The position numbers and the translations under genes were made by a program. Shown here one piece after another: positions 38,529 through 48,310 of a DNA stretch of 64,000 bases (position 1 is the stretch's first letter; each line of letters begins with the position of its first letter). The notes beneath the pieces were generated by a model. It worked only from the letters and a program-made list of their open reading frames with translations, made no database searches and was not told the origin of the DNA. Source of the DNA: Hyphomicrobiales bacterium (GTDB lineage: Bacteria; Pseudomonadota; Alphaproteobacteria; Rhizobiales; JACESI01); the NCBI GenBank assembly GCA_039989895.1, contig JBDXGY010000006.1, forward strand, positions 682,001 to 746,000, in the 5' to 3' direction.

Positions 38529-39470
38529 ATGACAAAAAAATATGCTTTGATAGGTGCTGCTGGATATATTGCACCAAGACACTTGAAAGCTATTCGAGAA
38601 ACAGATGGCAATCTTATTGTTGCTTATGATGTGAATGACAGCGTAGGAATCTTAGATAGTCATTTTCCAAAGGCAGCATTTTTTACAGAATTCGAACGCT
38701 TTGAAGCCTATCTGGCTGATGAAAGCCATGCAGGACGCGGCGTGGATTATGTTTCGATCTGTTCACCCAACTATTTGCACAAGTCACATATGAGTTCGGC
38801 GTTGCGGAACAAAACAGATGCGATTTGTGAAAAGCCTCTTGTGCTAAACCCAAGTGATCTTGATGATTTGGCTAAACTGGAGAAACAAACTGGAAATCGA
38901 GTTTATTCAATCTTGCAGCTTCGACTACAATCCTCAATTATTGCCCTAAAACAAAAAATTGAGAACGGTGATCCAGATAAGGTGTACGATGTCGATTTGG
39001 GTTATTTCACCTCCCGTGGTTCGTGGTATCATGCTTCATGGAAAGGTGCCGAAGACAAATCTGGCGGTATCGTCGCAAATATTGGTGTACATCTTTTCGA
39101 CATGCTGGGGTATGTTTTCGGTGATGTTCGTGAAAGTGTTATGCATTTCAGAACGGCTGATACAGCTGCGGGATACCTTGAATTTGACAAGGCGCGCGTC
39201 CGTTGGGTTTTATCCATAAATCGTGAACATCTCCCGCCACAAACGCCAGAAGGACAAACGACCTATAGATCCGTCACCGTTGATGGTGAAGAGTTAGAAT
39301 TTTCGCATGGTTTCACCGATCTTCACACAATCAGTTATCAAAACATACTAGGTGGTTCGGGCTACCGACTTGATGTAGTCCGCCCATCTATAGAGCTTGT
39401 TAGTTCTCTGCGCACCCAAGCTTTGCAACCTGGCCACAGTGAAAGACATCCCGATTTTGCAACGCTTTAA
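38529..39470 (+). CDS. wbpB: Gfo/Idh/MocA oxidoreductase (WbpB/WlbA-like)
   Basis: Oxidises C3 of UDP-GlcNAcA to the 3-keto sugar. Start at the ATG giving MTKKYALIGAAGYIAPRH (313 residues); an upstream start would overlap the previous gene. NAD loop ALIGAAGYIAPRH, then CSPNYLHKSHMSSAL, ICEKPLVLNPSDLDDL with the catalytic Lys, and GGIVANIGVHLFDMLGY with the catalytic His region. Length and the following acetyltransferase and aminotransferase fit the Wbp pathway. In that pathway WbpB recycles NADH with 2-oxoglutarate. Confidence 0.9.
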   Translation: MTKKYALIGAAGYIAPRHLKAIRETDGNLIVAYDVNDSVGILDSHFPKAAFFTEFERFEAYLADESHAGRGVDYVSICSPNYLHKSHMSSALRNKTDAICEKPLVLNPSDLDDLAKLEKQTGNRVYSILQLRLQSSIIALKQKIENGDPDKVYDVDLGYFTSRGSWYHASWKGAEDKSGGIVANIGVHLFDMLGYVFGDVRESVMHFRTADTAAGYLEFDKARVRWVLSINREHLPPQTPEGQTTYRSVTVDGEELEFSHGFTDLHTISYQNILGGSGYRLDVVRPSIELVSSLRTQALQPGHSERHPDFATL

Positions 39471-39480
39471 TTCGGCATAA

Positions 39481-40086
39481 ATGATGACAATAACCCGCAT
39501 TATAAAAACCAATATAGATGAAAGCGCATTTATCCATGAAAGCGCATATGTGGATGAACCTGTAGAAATAGGTGCCAATACCAAGCTTTGGCATTTTGTG
39601 CATATCCTTCGTGATACCCGAATAGGAAACAATTGCGTTCTTGGGCAAAATGTTATGGCAGGGCCAGAAGTAGTCATTGGCAACGGCTGCAAAATTCAAA
39701 ACAACGTTGCGCTTTACAAAGGAATAACGCTTGGAGATGATGTTTTTTGTGGCCCCTCATGCGTTTTTACAAATGTAACTACTCCACGTGCTGGCGTGAA
39801 CCGCAAGGACAGCTTCTCGGAAACTTCTGTTGGTGATGGCGTAACTATTGGAGCAAACTCTACTATTGTTTGTGGCAACAAACTCGGCGAATACTGTATG
39901 GTGGCAGCAGGTGCTGTTGTGACAAAAGATGTTCCAGCTCATGCTCTCGTTGCTGGTGTGCCTGCAGTTCGTATTGGATGGGTTAGCAAGAATGGCGATC
40001 GTATGAATGAAGATTTGGTTTGCCCTGCAACAGGCGAGGCTTACGAAGACGATGGAGCTAACGGTTTGCGGTTAGTCAAGGGATAA
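39481..40086 (+). CDS. wbpD: UDP-3-amino-glucuronate N-acetyltransferase (WbpD-like)
   Basis: Acetylates the 3-amino group of UDP-GlcNAc3NA. 201 residues of left-handed beta-helix with hexapeptide repeats (TRIGNNCVLGQNVMAGPEVVIGNG, GVTIGANSTIVCGNKLGEYCMV). WHFVHILRDTRIG, NNVALYKGITLGDDVFCGPS and FTNVTTPRAGVNRKD are typical of WbpD/WlbB. It starts 10 bases after the WbpB-like gene and 4 bases before the aminotransferase gene. Confidence 0.92.
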   Translation: MMTITRIIKTNIDESAFIHESAYVDEPVEIGANTKLWHFVHILRDTRIGNNCVLGQNVMAGPEVVIGNGCKIQNNVALYKGITLGDDVFCGPSCVFTNVTTPRAGVNRKDSFSETSVGDGVTIGANSTIVCGNKLGEYCMVAAGAVVTKDVPAHALVAGVPAVRIGWVSKNGDRMNEDLVCPATGEAYEDDGANGLRLVKG

Positions 40087-40090
40087 CTCA

Positions 40091-41230
40091 ATGAAATTTA
40101 TTGATCTCGCCGCCCAACAAAATCGCATAAAAAGTAAGCTTGATGTCCGCATTCAAGATGTTCTTGCACATGGAGCCTATATAATGGGGCCGGAGGTTGC
40201 TGAGTTTGAAAATAAACTGGGTAGCTTTTGTGGTGCAAAACATACTTTAACTTGCGCCAATGGAACTGATGCCCTGCAACTCGCAATGATGGCACTGGAG
40301 ATTGGAGCTGATGATGCAGTTTTTGTTCCATCCTTCACTTTTGCAGCAAGTGCGGAGGTCGTGCCCGGACAAAATGCAACACCTGTATTTGTCGATGTTA
40401 ATCCCGAAACCTTCAACATTGATGCTGAGAGCCTGAAGCGGGCAATCCTCCATGCCAGAGAGATCGGGCTTAACCCTAAAGCTGTTGTATGCGTTGACCT
40501 GTTCGGATTAGCTGCAGACTTTAGCACGATTGGTAAAATAGCTCAGGATGAAGGGTTATATATCATTGATGATGCCGCGCAGGGGTTCGGTGCATTATTC
40601 GATAATAGGATGACTGGGACACTTGCCGACATCACAACCACGTCCTTTTTTCCAGCAAAGCCATTGGGTTGTTACGGCGATGGTGGTGCCATCTTTACGG
40701 ATAATGAAATTTACGCCGAGCGCATTGATAGTTTGCGAATTCACGGCAAGGGCACTGAAAAATACGATAATGCTCGCATTGGCATGAATTCTCGACTGGA
40801 CACCTTACAAGCCGCTATACTGCTGGAGAAACTGGCTGTTTACGAGGACGAAATCGAGAAACGCCAAGTAGTTGCTGACCGCTATACGCAAGGTTTGAAA
40901 AGCATTGTAAAAACACCGCATGTTCCAGAAAACTGCCGATCAATCTGGGCACAATACACAGTAAGCTTGGAAACGAATAAAGCACGTGAAGCTTTGCGAG
41001 CCTGTCTCAGCGAGCATAATATCCCAAGCGTTGTGTATTATCCCAAACCCCTGCATCTACAGCCGGCTTATGCAGAATTTCCGCGTGATCCAAATGGATT
41101 GCAGGTATCAGAACATCTTAGTAAAACGGTATTGTCGCTGCCGATGCATCCTTACTTAACTGAGGGTGAGCAAGATTTTGTTGTAGAGGCAATAAAGAAC
41201 TATTTTTACGAGAGGCACCAGTCATTGTAA
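40091..41230 (+). CDS. wbpE: UDP-3-keto-glucuronate aminotransferase (WbpE-like)
   Basis: PLP-dependent DegT/DnrJ/EryC1/StrS enzyme that puts the amino group on C3 of the sugar acid. 379 residues: MKFIDLAAQQNRIKSKLD at the start, TCANGTDALQLAMMAL, IIDDAAQGFGALF and the Schiff-base Lys in SFFPAKPLGCYGDGGA (about residue 185). In the Wbp pathway WbpB and WbpE act as a coupled pair. Position directly after the WbpD-like gene supports this over a 4-aminotransferase role. Confidence 0.92.
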   Translation: MKFIDLAAQQNRIKSKLDVRIQDVLAHGAYIMGPEVAEFENKLGSFCGAKHTLTCANGTDALQLAMMALEIGADDAVFVPSFTFAASAEVVPGQNATPVFVDVNPETFNIDAESLKRAILHAREIGLNPKAVVCVDLFGLAADFSTIGKIAQDEGLYIIDDAAQGFGALFDNRMTGTLADITTTSFFPAKPLGCYGDGGAIFTDNEIYAERIDSLRIHGKGTEKYDNARIGMNSRLDTLQAAILLEKLAVYEDEIEKRQVVADRYTQGLKSIVKTPHVPENCRSIWAQYTVSLETNKAREALRACLSEHNIPSVVYYPKPLHLQPAYAEFPRDPNGLQVSEHLSKTVLSLPMHPYLTEGEQDFVVEAIKNYFYERHQSL

Positions 41231-41243
41231 CTGGCTTAAAAAC

Positions 41244-42596
41244 ATGGAAAAAAAGTTACATACATTCCTGTTTCTTGTAATTTATTATATTGCACTTCAT
41301 TTCGCTTATACGCATTTCATGCTGGAGGCTTGGGGACAAGATTTTCTAGAGACCTCATGGGGGCATGGTGCTAAAAACGAATTTGCTTTCGAAATTTCTG
41401 CACTTTTATTTGCGATAGGGGCATTTATAACCGCTGGGCTTGGTAAACGGCCAAGCGATTATATGCATTTATTCTTTTTCATCACACCCATTATGCCAAT
41501 GTGCGTCATCGCGAGTTATAAACAGGTGGGTGTAGATTACCTCGCTTGGGTAATGGTCTGTTTTTCTATATCTTTGTATGTATCAAAATTAAAAATCACT
41601 GCGCTCACGATAAGATTACAATATGGGATTATCTCCCAATCAAATTATATCTATCTTTGTATTTTCATTGGGTTGTTAATTTTATTATTAACAATAGCGA
41701 GAGGCGGATTGAGTTTTTTAAATTTTGATTTTTCCTCTGTCTACGAATTCAGACGTGATGCCAGCTCAACTCGCGGTTCAATATTAAATTACCTGCTTTT
41801 GAATTATATCGGTATTATTTTAAGTTTTGGCTTCGCGCTATCAATTTATTTGAAAAAGTACCCGTTAATAATAATTTTGATTGCTATTAATATTCTGATA
41901 TTCGGCCTGACCTCTAATAAGTCATTCCTATTTGTAGGCGCGTTTACATTGGGTTTGTATTACATTTTAGGTTTACGTAGCCCAAAAAAGATACTGATTT
42001 TATTATTTTGCGGCATCTCTTCAGGTCTAACGCTTCTGTATATTTATGATCCCGAATTACTCGAATTACCCACGCTCTTTGTGCGGCGATACTTGTTCGT
42101 GCCGGCCTATGCAAATTTCTTGTACTGGGAGTTTTTCACAACAAACCCTTATGCCTATTGGTCAGACTCTACAGTGGGGCTGGGAATTGTTCAATCTCCA
42201 TATGGCGTCTCAACACCCAGAGTTATCGGAAGCTACTTCAGTGGTATCGATGTGTCGGCCAGAGCTGTTCAGTTTCATAATGCAAACACTGGTTGGCTCG
42301 GTTCTGGTTATGGCAATGCTGGTGTTATTGGCATGCTGATATATGCTGTGCTTTCAGGTGTTGTTACAAACTATGTAAATTATTTGAGTTATGTAACCTC
42401 CCCACGCGTCGCTACTGCAGGAGTTGGCTTTTATTTCTTCAGTGTATTTTTCACCTCGACAGATCTTCCTGCCGCATTATTGAGCTACGGTTTCTTTTCA
42501 TTGGTGTTTATTATCATGATATGGCGCCAACCCGGCCAGCCCATAAGTTTAAGGAGCCAGAGGCGTCCGCAAAGGCAGCGTAATGCCATTTCTTGA
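41244..42596 (+). CDS. oligosaccharide repeat-unit polymerase (Wzy-like)
   Basis: 450 residues with about twelve hydrophobic segments and a larger loop after residue 270 (TLFVRRYLFVPAYANFLYWEFF, then GNAGVIGMLIYAVLSG). Highly hydrophobic and poorly conserved in sequence, as expected for Wzy. It overlaps the following Wzx-like gene by 14 bases, which supports coupled translation and a shared Wzx/Wzy pathway. Identification rests mainly on topology and neighbours. Confidence 0.8.
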   Translation: MEKKLHTFLFLVIYYIALHFAYTHFMLEAWGQDFLETSWGHGAKNEFAFEISALLFAIGAFITAGLGKRPSDYMHLFFFITPIMPMCVIASYKQVGVDYLAWVMVCFSISLYVSKLKITALTIRLQYGIISQSNYIYLCIFIGLLILLLTIARGGLSFLNFDFSSVYEFRRDASSTRGSILNYLLLNYIGIILSFGFALSIYLKKYPLIIILIAINILIFGLTSNKSFLFVGAFTLGLYYILGLRSPKKILILLFCGISSGLTLLYIYDPELLELPTLFVRRYLFVPAYANFLYWEFFTTNPYAYWSDSTVGLGIVQSPYGVSTPRVIGSYFSGIDVSARAVQFHNANTGWLGSGYGNAGVIGMLIYAVLSGVVTNYVNYLSYVTSPRVATAGVGFYFFSVFFTSTDLPAALLSYGFFSLVFIIMIWRQPGQPISLRSQRRPQRQRNAIS

Positions 42597-43866
42597 AAAC
42601 TTACTTGGCGGATCAAAGAGATTTCGGGCGAATTTTATAAAGACCGCATCATCAAACGCAATTTCTCAAGTTATAGGTATTGTTTCGCTACCTATATTAT
42701 CAAGGCTTTACGCTCCAGAAGCTTTTGGCATGTTGACCACGTTCATGCTTTTCCAAAGCATTATGCTCAGCTTTTTGAGCCTTCGAATAGAATGGGTCAT
42801 TCCAAATTCTAAGATGGAAAGGCGGGTAAAGGAATTAATAATCCTTGGCCTTATGGTCGCAGCATTGATTTTGCTGATACTTGTATTTTTGTTTTTTCTT
42901 TTGAAAAATTACACCGTTCTGGTTTTCGACACGCACATCGGCAACCTGGAATTAACACTACTTCTTTTCGGTGTAATTTCGGGGGTTTTTCAGCTTCTGG
43001 GTCAGGCTTGGTATGTTTTCACGGGTGATTTGTCTCGCGTTGCCAAAGCAAAGCTCACACAGGCTCTTGTTACACTGGTTTTAAGTTTAGCTTTCGGGAT
43101 GCTCATCCCGGTCTCTACCGCGCTAATTTTTGCTTATGTGTCCGGCTTTGCATTAGCAGCCATTGTTCTTTTTTCAGGCAAAAGGGCGCCCAAGCTTAAA
43201 AAGCCTTTTACAGTTTTTCGAAAAGCCAGCCTACTTTTGTTTTTTTATAGGGGCCAACTCCTATCATCAACAGCACTTAGCATCGTCAATATATCGATGA
43301 CCATGAGTATCACAGGTCTTCTGATATTATTCTACAGTGCAAAAATTATTGGTTGGTATGGTTTGGTATTCCGAGTTGCAACAGCACCAATTGGATTGAT
43401 CACTGCAGCTCTTGTGCAGAGTTTTTGGGCAGATGCAGCGACAATGGCAAAATCCGACCCCAAAAGTTTGCGACACTTTTATATATCTACAATTAAACGA
43501 TTAGCAATTTTAGCAATTCCAATGGGGATGCTATTTTTAATGGGCCCTTTTTATATTCCTTATATATTTGGGCCAGAAGAATGGAGTGGTGCAGGTTTGC
43601 TTTTGATGGCTGTAACCCCTTATCTTGTAGGTATGATCGTTTTCAGTCCAACAACTCATCTAATCGTTTACAACAAAGCACATTGGCAATTGCTTTGTGA
43701 CTTCGGCACATTTATTTTTGTAATAATTGCGTTTATATCAGTTGCAAAATTGGGACACGAAGCATGGGTTGCTGTACTCGCTGCAAGCAGCGTCCTTTTA
43801 CTTGGATATGTCGCAAGGTTTTTTGTTCATCTGAAAGCTAATCATCAACAAATCAACAAGCTTTGA
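42583..43866 (+). CDS. lipid-linked oligosaccharide flippase (Wzx-like)
   Basis: 427 residues with about twelve membrane helices. The N-terminal FIKTASSNAISQVIGIVSLPILSRLY pattern with APEAFGMLTTFMLFQSI is typical of the Wzx/MOP flippases. It should move undecaprenyl-linked repeat units across the inner membrane. It is the only flippase found in the window, so both polymerase candidates may depend on it or on one elsewhere. Confidence 0.88.
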   Translation: MPFLENLLGGSKRFRANFIKTASSNAISQVIGIVSLPILSRLYAPEAFGMLTTFMLFQSIMLSFLSLRIEWVIPNSKMERRVKELIILGLMVAALILLILVFLFFLLKNYTVLVFDTHIGNLELTLLLFGVISGVFQLLGQAWYVFTGDLSRVAKAKLTQALVTLVLSLAFGMLIPVSTALIFAYVSGFALAAIVLFSGKRAPKLKKPFTVFRKASLLLFFYRGQLLSSTALSIVNISMTMSITGLLILFYSAKIIGWYGLVFRVATAPIGLITAALVQSFWADAATMAKSDPKSLRHFYISTIKRLAILAIPMGMLFLMGPFYIPYIFGPEEWSGAGLLLMAVTPYLVGMIVFSPTTHLIVYNKAHWQLLCDFGTFIFVIIAFISVAKLGHEAWVAVLAASSVLLLGYVARFFVHLKANHQQINKL

Positions 43867-43890
43867 TCTATTTTTTGGAACAATAATTCG

Positions 43891-44517
43891 ATGAACAACC
43901 TACTAACTAACCTGCGTTATATCTTAGCTAGAGCTTTAAAAAAGGCACAAATAAGCGCAATAAAGTCCAGCAATATAGATCCCACATCAAAGATTGAAGC
44001 AGGGTCACAAGTTTCAAATTTAAAGATGGGACGCCACTCTTACTGTGGATATAACTGCACACTGATTAATGTAGACATAGGTAGTTTCTGCTCAATTGCC
44101 GATCAAGTCTATATCGGAGGAGCAGGTCACCCGTCTCACTTTGTGTCTACAAGCCCGGCATTTTTAAAGCATAAAGGAAACCCCAAGAAAACATACTCGC
44201 TGCATAGTTATTCTCACCAACCACAAACCTATATAGGGCACGATGTCTGGATAGGACATGGGGCAAAAATAAAAGCTGGCATTAAGATTGGTGATGGTGC
44301 CATTGTCGGTATGGGCAGCATTGTTACTTCAGATGTCCAGCCCTACAGCATAGTTGCTGGAAATCCAGCGAGGCTAATTCGCGCCAGATTTGATACTGCG
44401 ATTGTCAACGCACTCTTGGAATCTCAATGGTGGAATTATGATGATGTAACTTTGACCGAAGCTGCTTCTTTGTTTACCGACCCCACCGATTTTCTAAAAA
44501 GTAAGGGCTTAATATGA
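43891..44517 (+). CDS. CatB-related hexapeptide O-acetyltransferase
   Basis: 208 residues, left-handed beta-helix: SSNIDPTSKIEAGSQVSNLKMG, IGSFCSIADQVYIGGAGHPSHFVSTSP and YIGHDVWIGHGAKIKAGIKIGDGA, with the catalytic His region GGAGHPSHF. Proteins of this type acetylate sugars of O-antigens or capsules, or carry out serine acetyltransferase-like reactions. In this place, between Wzx and a GT4 gene (4-base ATGA overlap with the next gene), decoration of the repeat unit is most likely. Confidence 0.88.
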   Translation: MNNLLTNLRYILARALKKAQISAIKSSNIDPTSKIEAGSQVSNLKMGRHSYCGYNCTLINVDIGSFCSIADQVYIGGAGHPSHFVSTSPAFLKHKGNPKKTYSLHSYSHQPQTYIGHDVWIGHGAKIKAGIKIGDGAIVGMGSIVTSDVQPYSIVAGNPARLIRARFDTAIVNALLESQWWNYDDVTLTEAASLFTDPTDFLKSKGLI

Positions 44518-45662
44518 TAATCGCACATGTATGTTTATCATGCTTTTATATCGATGACCGTAGTTATCAAGAAAATGAGTTGGTCAAGCAGCATATCAAA
44601 GATGGCCATGAGGTTATTGTTATCGCCTCGACGCATAATCACGATGAAAACGGCAAGACAGTTTATGTAGAGCCCGCCGATTACATTGGTGCGGAAGGGG
44701 CGCGAATAATACGGCTTCCATACAGGTTTGCCTTTTTATCTCATTTCATCGCGTCAAAATTACGCATCCACAAAGGTGTTTATGATCTTCTCGTAAGGTT
44801 GAAGCCAGATGCTATTTTATTTCATGGCACGACGGGTTGGGAGATGCTGAATATTGCCAGATACAAAAGAGAATTTCCAAAAGTCATTACGTATATAGAT
44901 GCGCATGAATATTGGGGGAACTCTGCAAAAGGATTTGTCTCACGCGAAATACTGCACAGACGCTACTATGGGCCGATCTTAAGAAAATCACATCAGGCGT
45001 TTTCAAAGATATTATGCATATCGACTGAGGTCATGGACTTCGTAAATGAGGTATATGGCATTCCCAAAGGAAAATTAGAATTTTATCCGTTAGGCGGCAG
45101 GCCAATACCGCCTGATGAGTACAAAAAATTACGCGAAACTTCTAGGCAAGCGCTAAAGATTGAAAGACAACAAATCTTGTTTGTTCAATCAGGCAAAATA
45201 ACTCGAAAGAAAAAACTGATTGAGAGTTTGACAGCATTTTCCAAAGTGACCAATCCTGACTTTAGATTATGCATTATTGGAGTTTTGGACGATACGATTG
45301 AGGCTGAAGTAATGGCTCTTATCAACGCTGATAAGAGAGTGCAATTTCTCGGTTGGAAATCCGCTGATGAAATGAATGCAATATTGGCCGCAGCAGACAT
45401 CTATCTACAACCTGGAACCCAATCTGTAACGATGCAAAATAGCCTATGTGCTCACTGCGCAGTGATCCTAGACGATGTGAAAGCACATACCAAATACATA
45501 AAAGAAAACGGTTGGCTCATTAGTGAGGCTCAATCCCTGGAAAATATATTGAAAGAAGTCTCAACCAAAAGAGATGAGCTAGAACGGATGCAGCAAAACT
45601 CTTACGCCATTGCCGAGGCAATTCTGGACTATAAAAAATTGGCAAAACGAGTGTTGAGTTGA
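44514..45662 (+). CDS. glycosyltransferase family 4
   Basis: 382 residues. GT-B pattern: N-terminal HVCLSCFYIDDRSYQENELVKQH, a middle YPLGGRPIPP, and a C-terminal half with LFVQSGKITRKKKLIESL, VQFLGWKSADEMNAILAAADIYLQPGT. The usual E-x7-E motif is not clear (SVTMQNSLCAHCAVI). The gene start overlaps the acetyltransferase stop by four bases. It is one of only two repeat-unit glycosyltransferases seen here, so others must be encoded elsewhere or the repeat is short. Confidence 0.85.
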   Translation: MIIAHVCLSCFYIDDRSYQENELVKQHIKDGHEVIVIASTHNHDENGKTVYVEPADYIGAEGARIIRLPYRFAFLSHFIASKLRIHKGVYDLLVRLKPDAILFHGTTGWEMLNIARYKREFPKVITYIDAHEYWGNSAKGFVSREILHRRYYGPILRKSHQAFSKILCISTEVMDFVNEVYGIPKGKLEFYPLGGRPIPPDEYKKLRETSRQALKIERQQILFVQSGKITRKKKLIESLTAFSKVTNPDFRLCIIGVLDDTIEAEVMALINADKRVQFLGWKSADEMNAILAAADIYLQPGTQSVTMQNSLCAHCAVILDDVKAHTKYIKENGWLISEAQSLENILKEVSTKRDELERMQQNSYAIAEAILDYKKLAKRVLS

Positions 45663-45710
45663 TCCTTCACTCCGCAGGCATTGGCACGAATGGATAGTCA
45701 AACTGGCCCC

Positions 45711-46961
45711 TTAAATTCCAACAATATCGACCATCGATCCACTCCAGTTCTCGACAACTTTAAATTCCTTGTGTGCGACAAGCATGACGTGAATATCGGC
45801 TTCTAAAATTCCGGCATCCAACTGGACCAATTTAATCTTGTCCAAGTCTTTAGGTAGCTTCGCAATATTAGGTTCTACCGCGAGGACCCGCCCAGAGTGC
45901 CGTTCTCTCAATTGTTTCGCAATACTCAGGGCAGGGCTTTCTCTCAGATCATCAATGTCAGCCTTAAAGGCTAATCCATAACAGCAAATGGTAACGTCTT
46001 TTGCTGTTTTGTCAGGATTGGCAATCAGGAAAGAACCAATAGCGACCTCAACTTTTTCTATCACCCATTCCGGCTTCGCATCATTTACCTCGCGCGCCGT
46101 ACGAATAATCTTTGCCAGATTTGGCGTTCTGCTGACGATGAACCAAGGATCAACGGCAATACAGTGACCACCCACGCCTGGGCCAGGTTGTAGAACATTA
46201 ACTCTTGGGTGTCGGTTGGTTAGTGCAATTAACTCCCAAACATTGATGTCCAGTTCGTCGCAAATTAATGAAAGTTCGTTGGCAAAAGCTATATTCACAT
46301 CTCGAAAACTGTTTTCTGTCAGTTTGGCCATTTCAGCTGTACGGGAATTGGTGATTACACATTCGGCTTGCAGAAACGTTTTGTAGAGTTCCACGGCTGC
46401 ATCTGAACTTTTTTGCGTCATTCCACCGATGACACGATCGTTTTCCAAAAGTTCTCGCATTACGTGCCCAGGCAAAACTCTTTCAGGGCAATAAGCAACA
46501 AGTATGTCGCAGTCTTCTCCGTGTGTTTCAGGGAAGGTGAGGTCTGGTCTGGCCTCTGCCAGCCAATTTGCCAGCTTCTCTGTGGCGCCAACAGGTGAGG
46601 TGGATTCCAAAACAACAAGATTGCCTTGCTCTAAAACTGGCGCGATCGTCAATGCTGCCTGTTTAATATAGCTTAAATCAGGCTCATGACCTGTCCCCTT
46701 AAACGGGGTGGGGACCGCAATCAGAAATGCTTCTGCAGGCTCCGCTTTATTGGTCGCTTTCAAATATCCCGCCTGCACACAAGAGCGGACCATAATGTCG
46801 AGGTCGGGTTCAATAATATGGATCTCTCCACGATTGATGGTGTCGATTGCATGTTGATTGACATCAACACCAATAACCTCGACTTTGCGCGAAGCGAATA
46901 TAGTTGCTGTAGGAAGACCGATATAGCCTAATCCAATGACGCATATTTTGGAAAAATTCAC
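45711..46961 (-). CDS. wecC: UDP-N-acetyl-D-mannosamine dehydrogenase
   Basis: Oxidises UDP-ManNAc to UDP-ManNAcA. 416 residues: NAD loop ICVIGLGYIGLPTATIFAS, VDVNQHAIDTINRG, AVPTPFKG, LESTSPVGATEKL, CPERVLPGHVMREL and the catalytic Cys in GPGVGGHCIAVDPWF (about residue 260). These match WecC rather than the WbpA type at 37199. It follows wecB by two bases, giving a complete UDP-GlcNAc to UDP-ManNAcA route. Confidence 0.94.
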   Translation of the reverse strand: MNFSKICVIGLGYIGLPTATIFASRKVEVIGVDVNQHAIDTINRGEIHIIEPDLDIMVRSCVQAGYLKATNKAEPAEAFLIAVPTPFKGTGHEPDLSYIKQAALTIAPVLEQGNLVVLESTSPVGATEKLANWLAEARPDLTFPETHGEDCDILVAYCPERVLPGHVMRELLENDRVIGGMTQKSSDAAVELYKTFLQAECVITNSRTAEMAKLTENSFRDVNIAFANELSLICDELDINVWELIALTNRHPRVNVLQPGPGVGGHCIAVDPWFIVSRTPNLAKIIRTAREVNDAKPEWVIEKVEVAIGSFLIANPDKTAKDVTICCYGLAFKADIDDLRESPALSIAKQLRERHSGRVLAVEPNIAKLPKDLDKIKLVQLDAGILEADIHVMLVAHKEFKVVENWSGSMVDIVGI

Positions 46962-46963
46962 TG

Positions 46964-48106
46964 TCAGTCCTTGCTTTTAATCTGGCTTAATCTCTTGATG
47001 ATGCGCGAACATGCTTTCCCATCTCCATATGGATTATGGGCCATACTCATGGTGTTATACGCGTCTTGGTCATTCAAAAGTATAGAAATTTCTGCTTTGA
47101 TTTTCTGCACATCGCTGCCCACTAATTTGACAGTTCCAGCATTAACGGCTTCTGGACGTTCTGTTGTATCTCGCATGACAAGTACGGGCTTACCAAGGGA
47201 AGGGGCCTCTTCCTGCACGCCACCTGAATCTGTCAATATAATATGCGACCGATCCATCAGATAAACAAAGGGCAAATAATCTTGTGGCTCAATGAGATGG
47301 ATATTCTTATCACCGCCTAATATTCTATTGACTGGTTCTTGAACATTCGGATTTAGGTGGACGGGATAGAGCACTTCCACGTCGGAGTTTTCCGTACAAA
47401 TTTCTTTCAAAGCATTACAAATACGCTCAAATCCACCGCCAAAGCTTTCTCGCCGATGTCCTGTTACAAGAATGAGGCGTTTGTCTTTATTCAAAAATTT
47501 GAATTTATCGTCCAGTGTGGCCATAAGTGCTGGATGCTCTTTTATACGCGCTTGTATGTGGAGTAGGGCATCAATGACTGTATTGCCTGTGACCTCAATC
47601 GATTTTCCATCGATGTTTTCAGCAAGTAGATTGTCACGAGCTAAATCAGTTGGAGCAAAATGACAGGCAGTCAAACTCCCTGTGAGCTTGCGGTTTACTT
47701 CTTCTGGCCAAGGCGAATAAATATTCCCAGTTCGCAGTCCAGCCTCAACATGCCCAACAGGTATTTTGGCATAATAAGCAGCAAGGGCGGCAGCAAATGT
47801 TGTGGTTGTGTCACCATGCACTAAGACCATATCAGGGTCATAGGCTTCATAAACCGTTCGCATCCCTTCCAATATCCTAGCGGTTATCTGGTGCAGCGTC
47901 TGGTTTGGGGTCATGATGTCTAGATCGAAGTCTGGAACAATCTCGAACAGCTCAAGGACTTGATCCAGCATTTGGCGATGCTGCGCTGTAACGCAGACCT
48001 TCACATCGAACCGCGAGTCTTCCTTTAGGGCTAATACCAAGGGAGCAATTTTTATAGCTTCAGGCCTTGTTCCGAAAACAAGTAATATCCGTTTTGTTGG
48101 AGTCAT
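46964..48106 (-). CDS. wecB: UDP-N-acetylglucosamine 2-epimerase (non-hydrolysing)
   Basis: Interconverts UDP-GlcNAc and UDP-ManNAc. Start at the ATG giving [19 protein letters not shown] (380 residues, AAGG ten bases upstream); a TTG seven codons earlier is less likely. Conserved stretches: [75 protein letters not shown] and [20 protein letters not shown]. It might alternatively act on UDP-GlcNAc3NAcA like WbpI, but pairing with wecC favours ManNAcA synthesis. Confidence 0.93.
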   Translation of the reverse strand: MTPTKRILLVFGTRPEAIKIAPLVLALKEDSRFDVKVCVTAQHRQMLDQVLELFEIVPDFDLDIMTPNQTLHQITARILEGMRTVYEAYDPDMVLVHGDTTTTFAAALAAYYAKIPVGHVEAGLRTGNIYSPWPEEVNRKLTGSLTACHFAPTDLARDNLLAENIDGKSIEVTGNTVIDALLHIQARIKEHPALMATLDDKFKFLNKDKRLILVTGHRRESFGGGFERICNALKEICTENSDVEVLYPVHLNPNVQEPVNRILGGDKNIHLIEPQDYLPFVYLMDRSHIILTDSGGVQEEAPSLGKPVLVMRDTTERPEAVNAGTVKLVGSDVQKIKAEISILLNDQDAYNTMSMAHNPYGDGKACSRIIKRLSQIKSKD

Positions 48107-48310
48107 ATAGATAACCTTGATTTGCAACCAAACTAACTATGGGAAGTAATAACGATTGTGTTGCGATGTTTTTGCCACCTTAGCGGGTGGGATAAATAAT
48201 TAAATCCATTACCTTGTCAATATACACCAAAAGGGAGGTTAGAGCTTTAGGCAAAACAAACAACAAACATTATTCGCATAATATATATTATGGAATAAAA
48301 ATATATGCTA

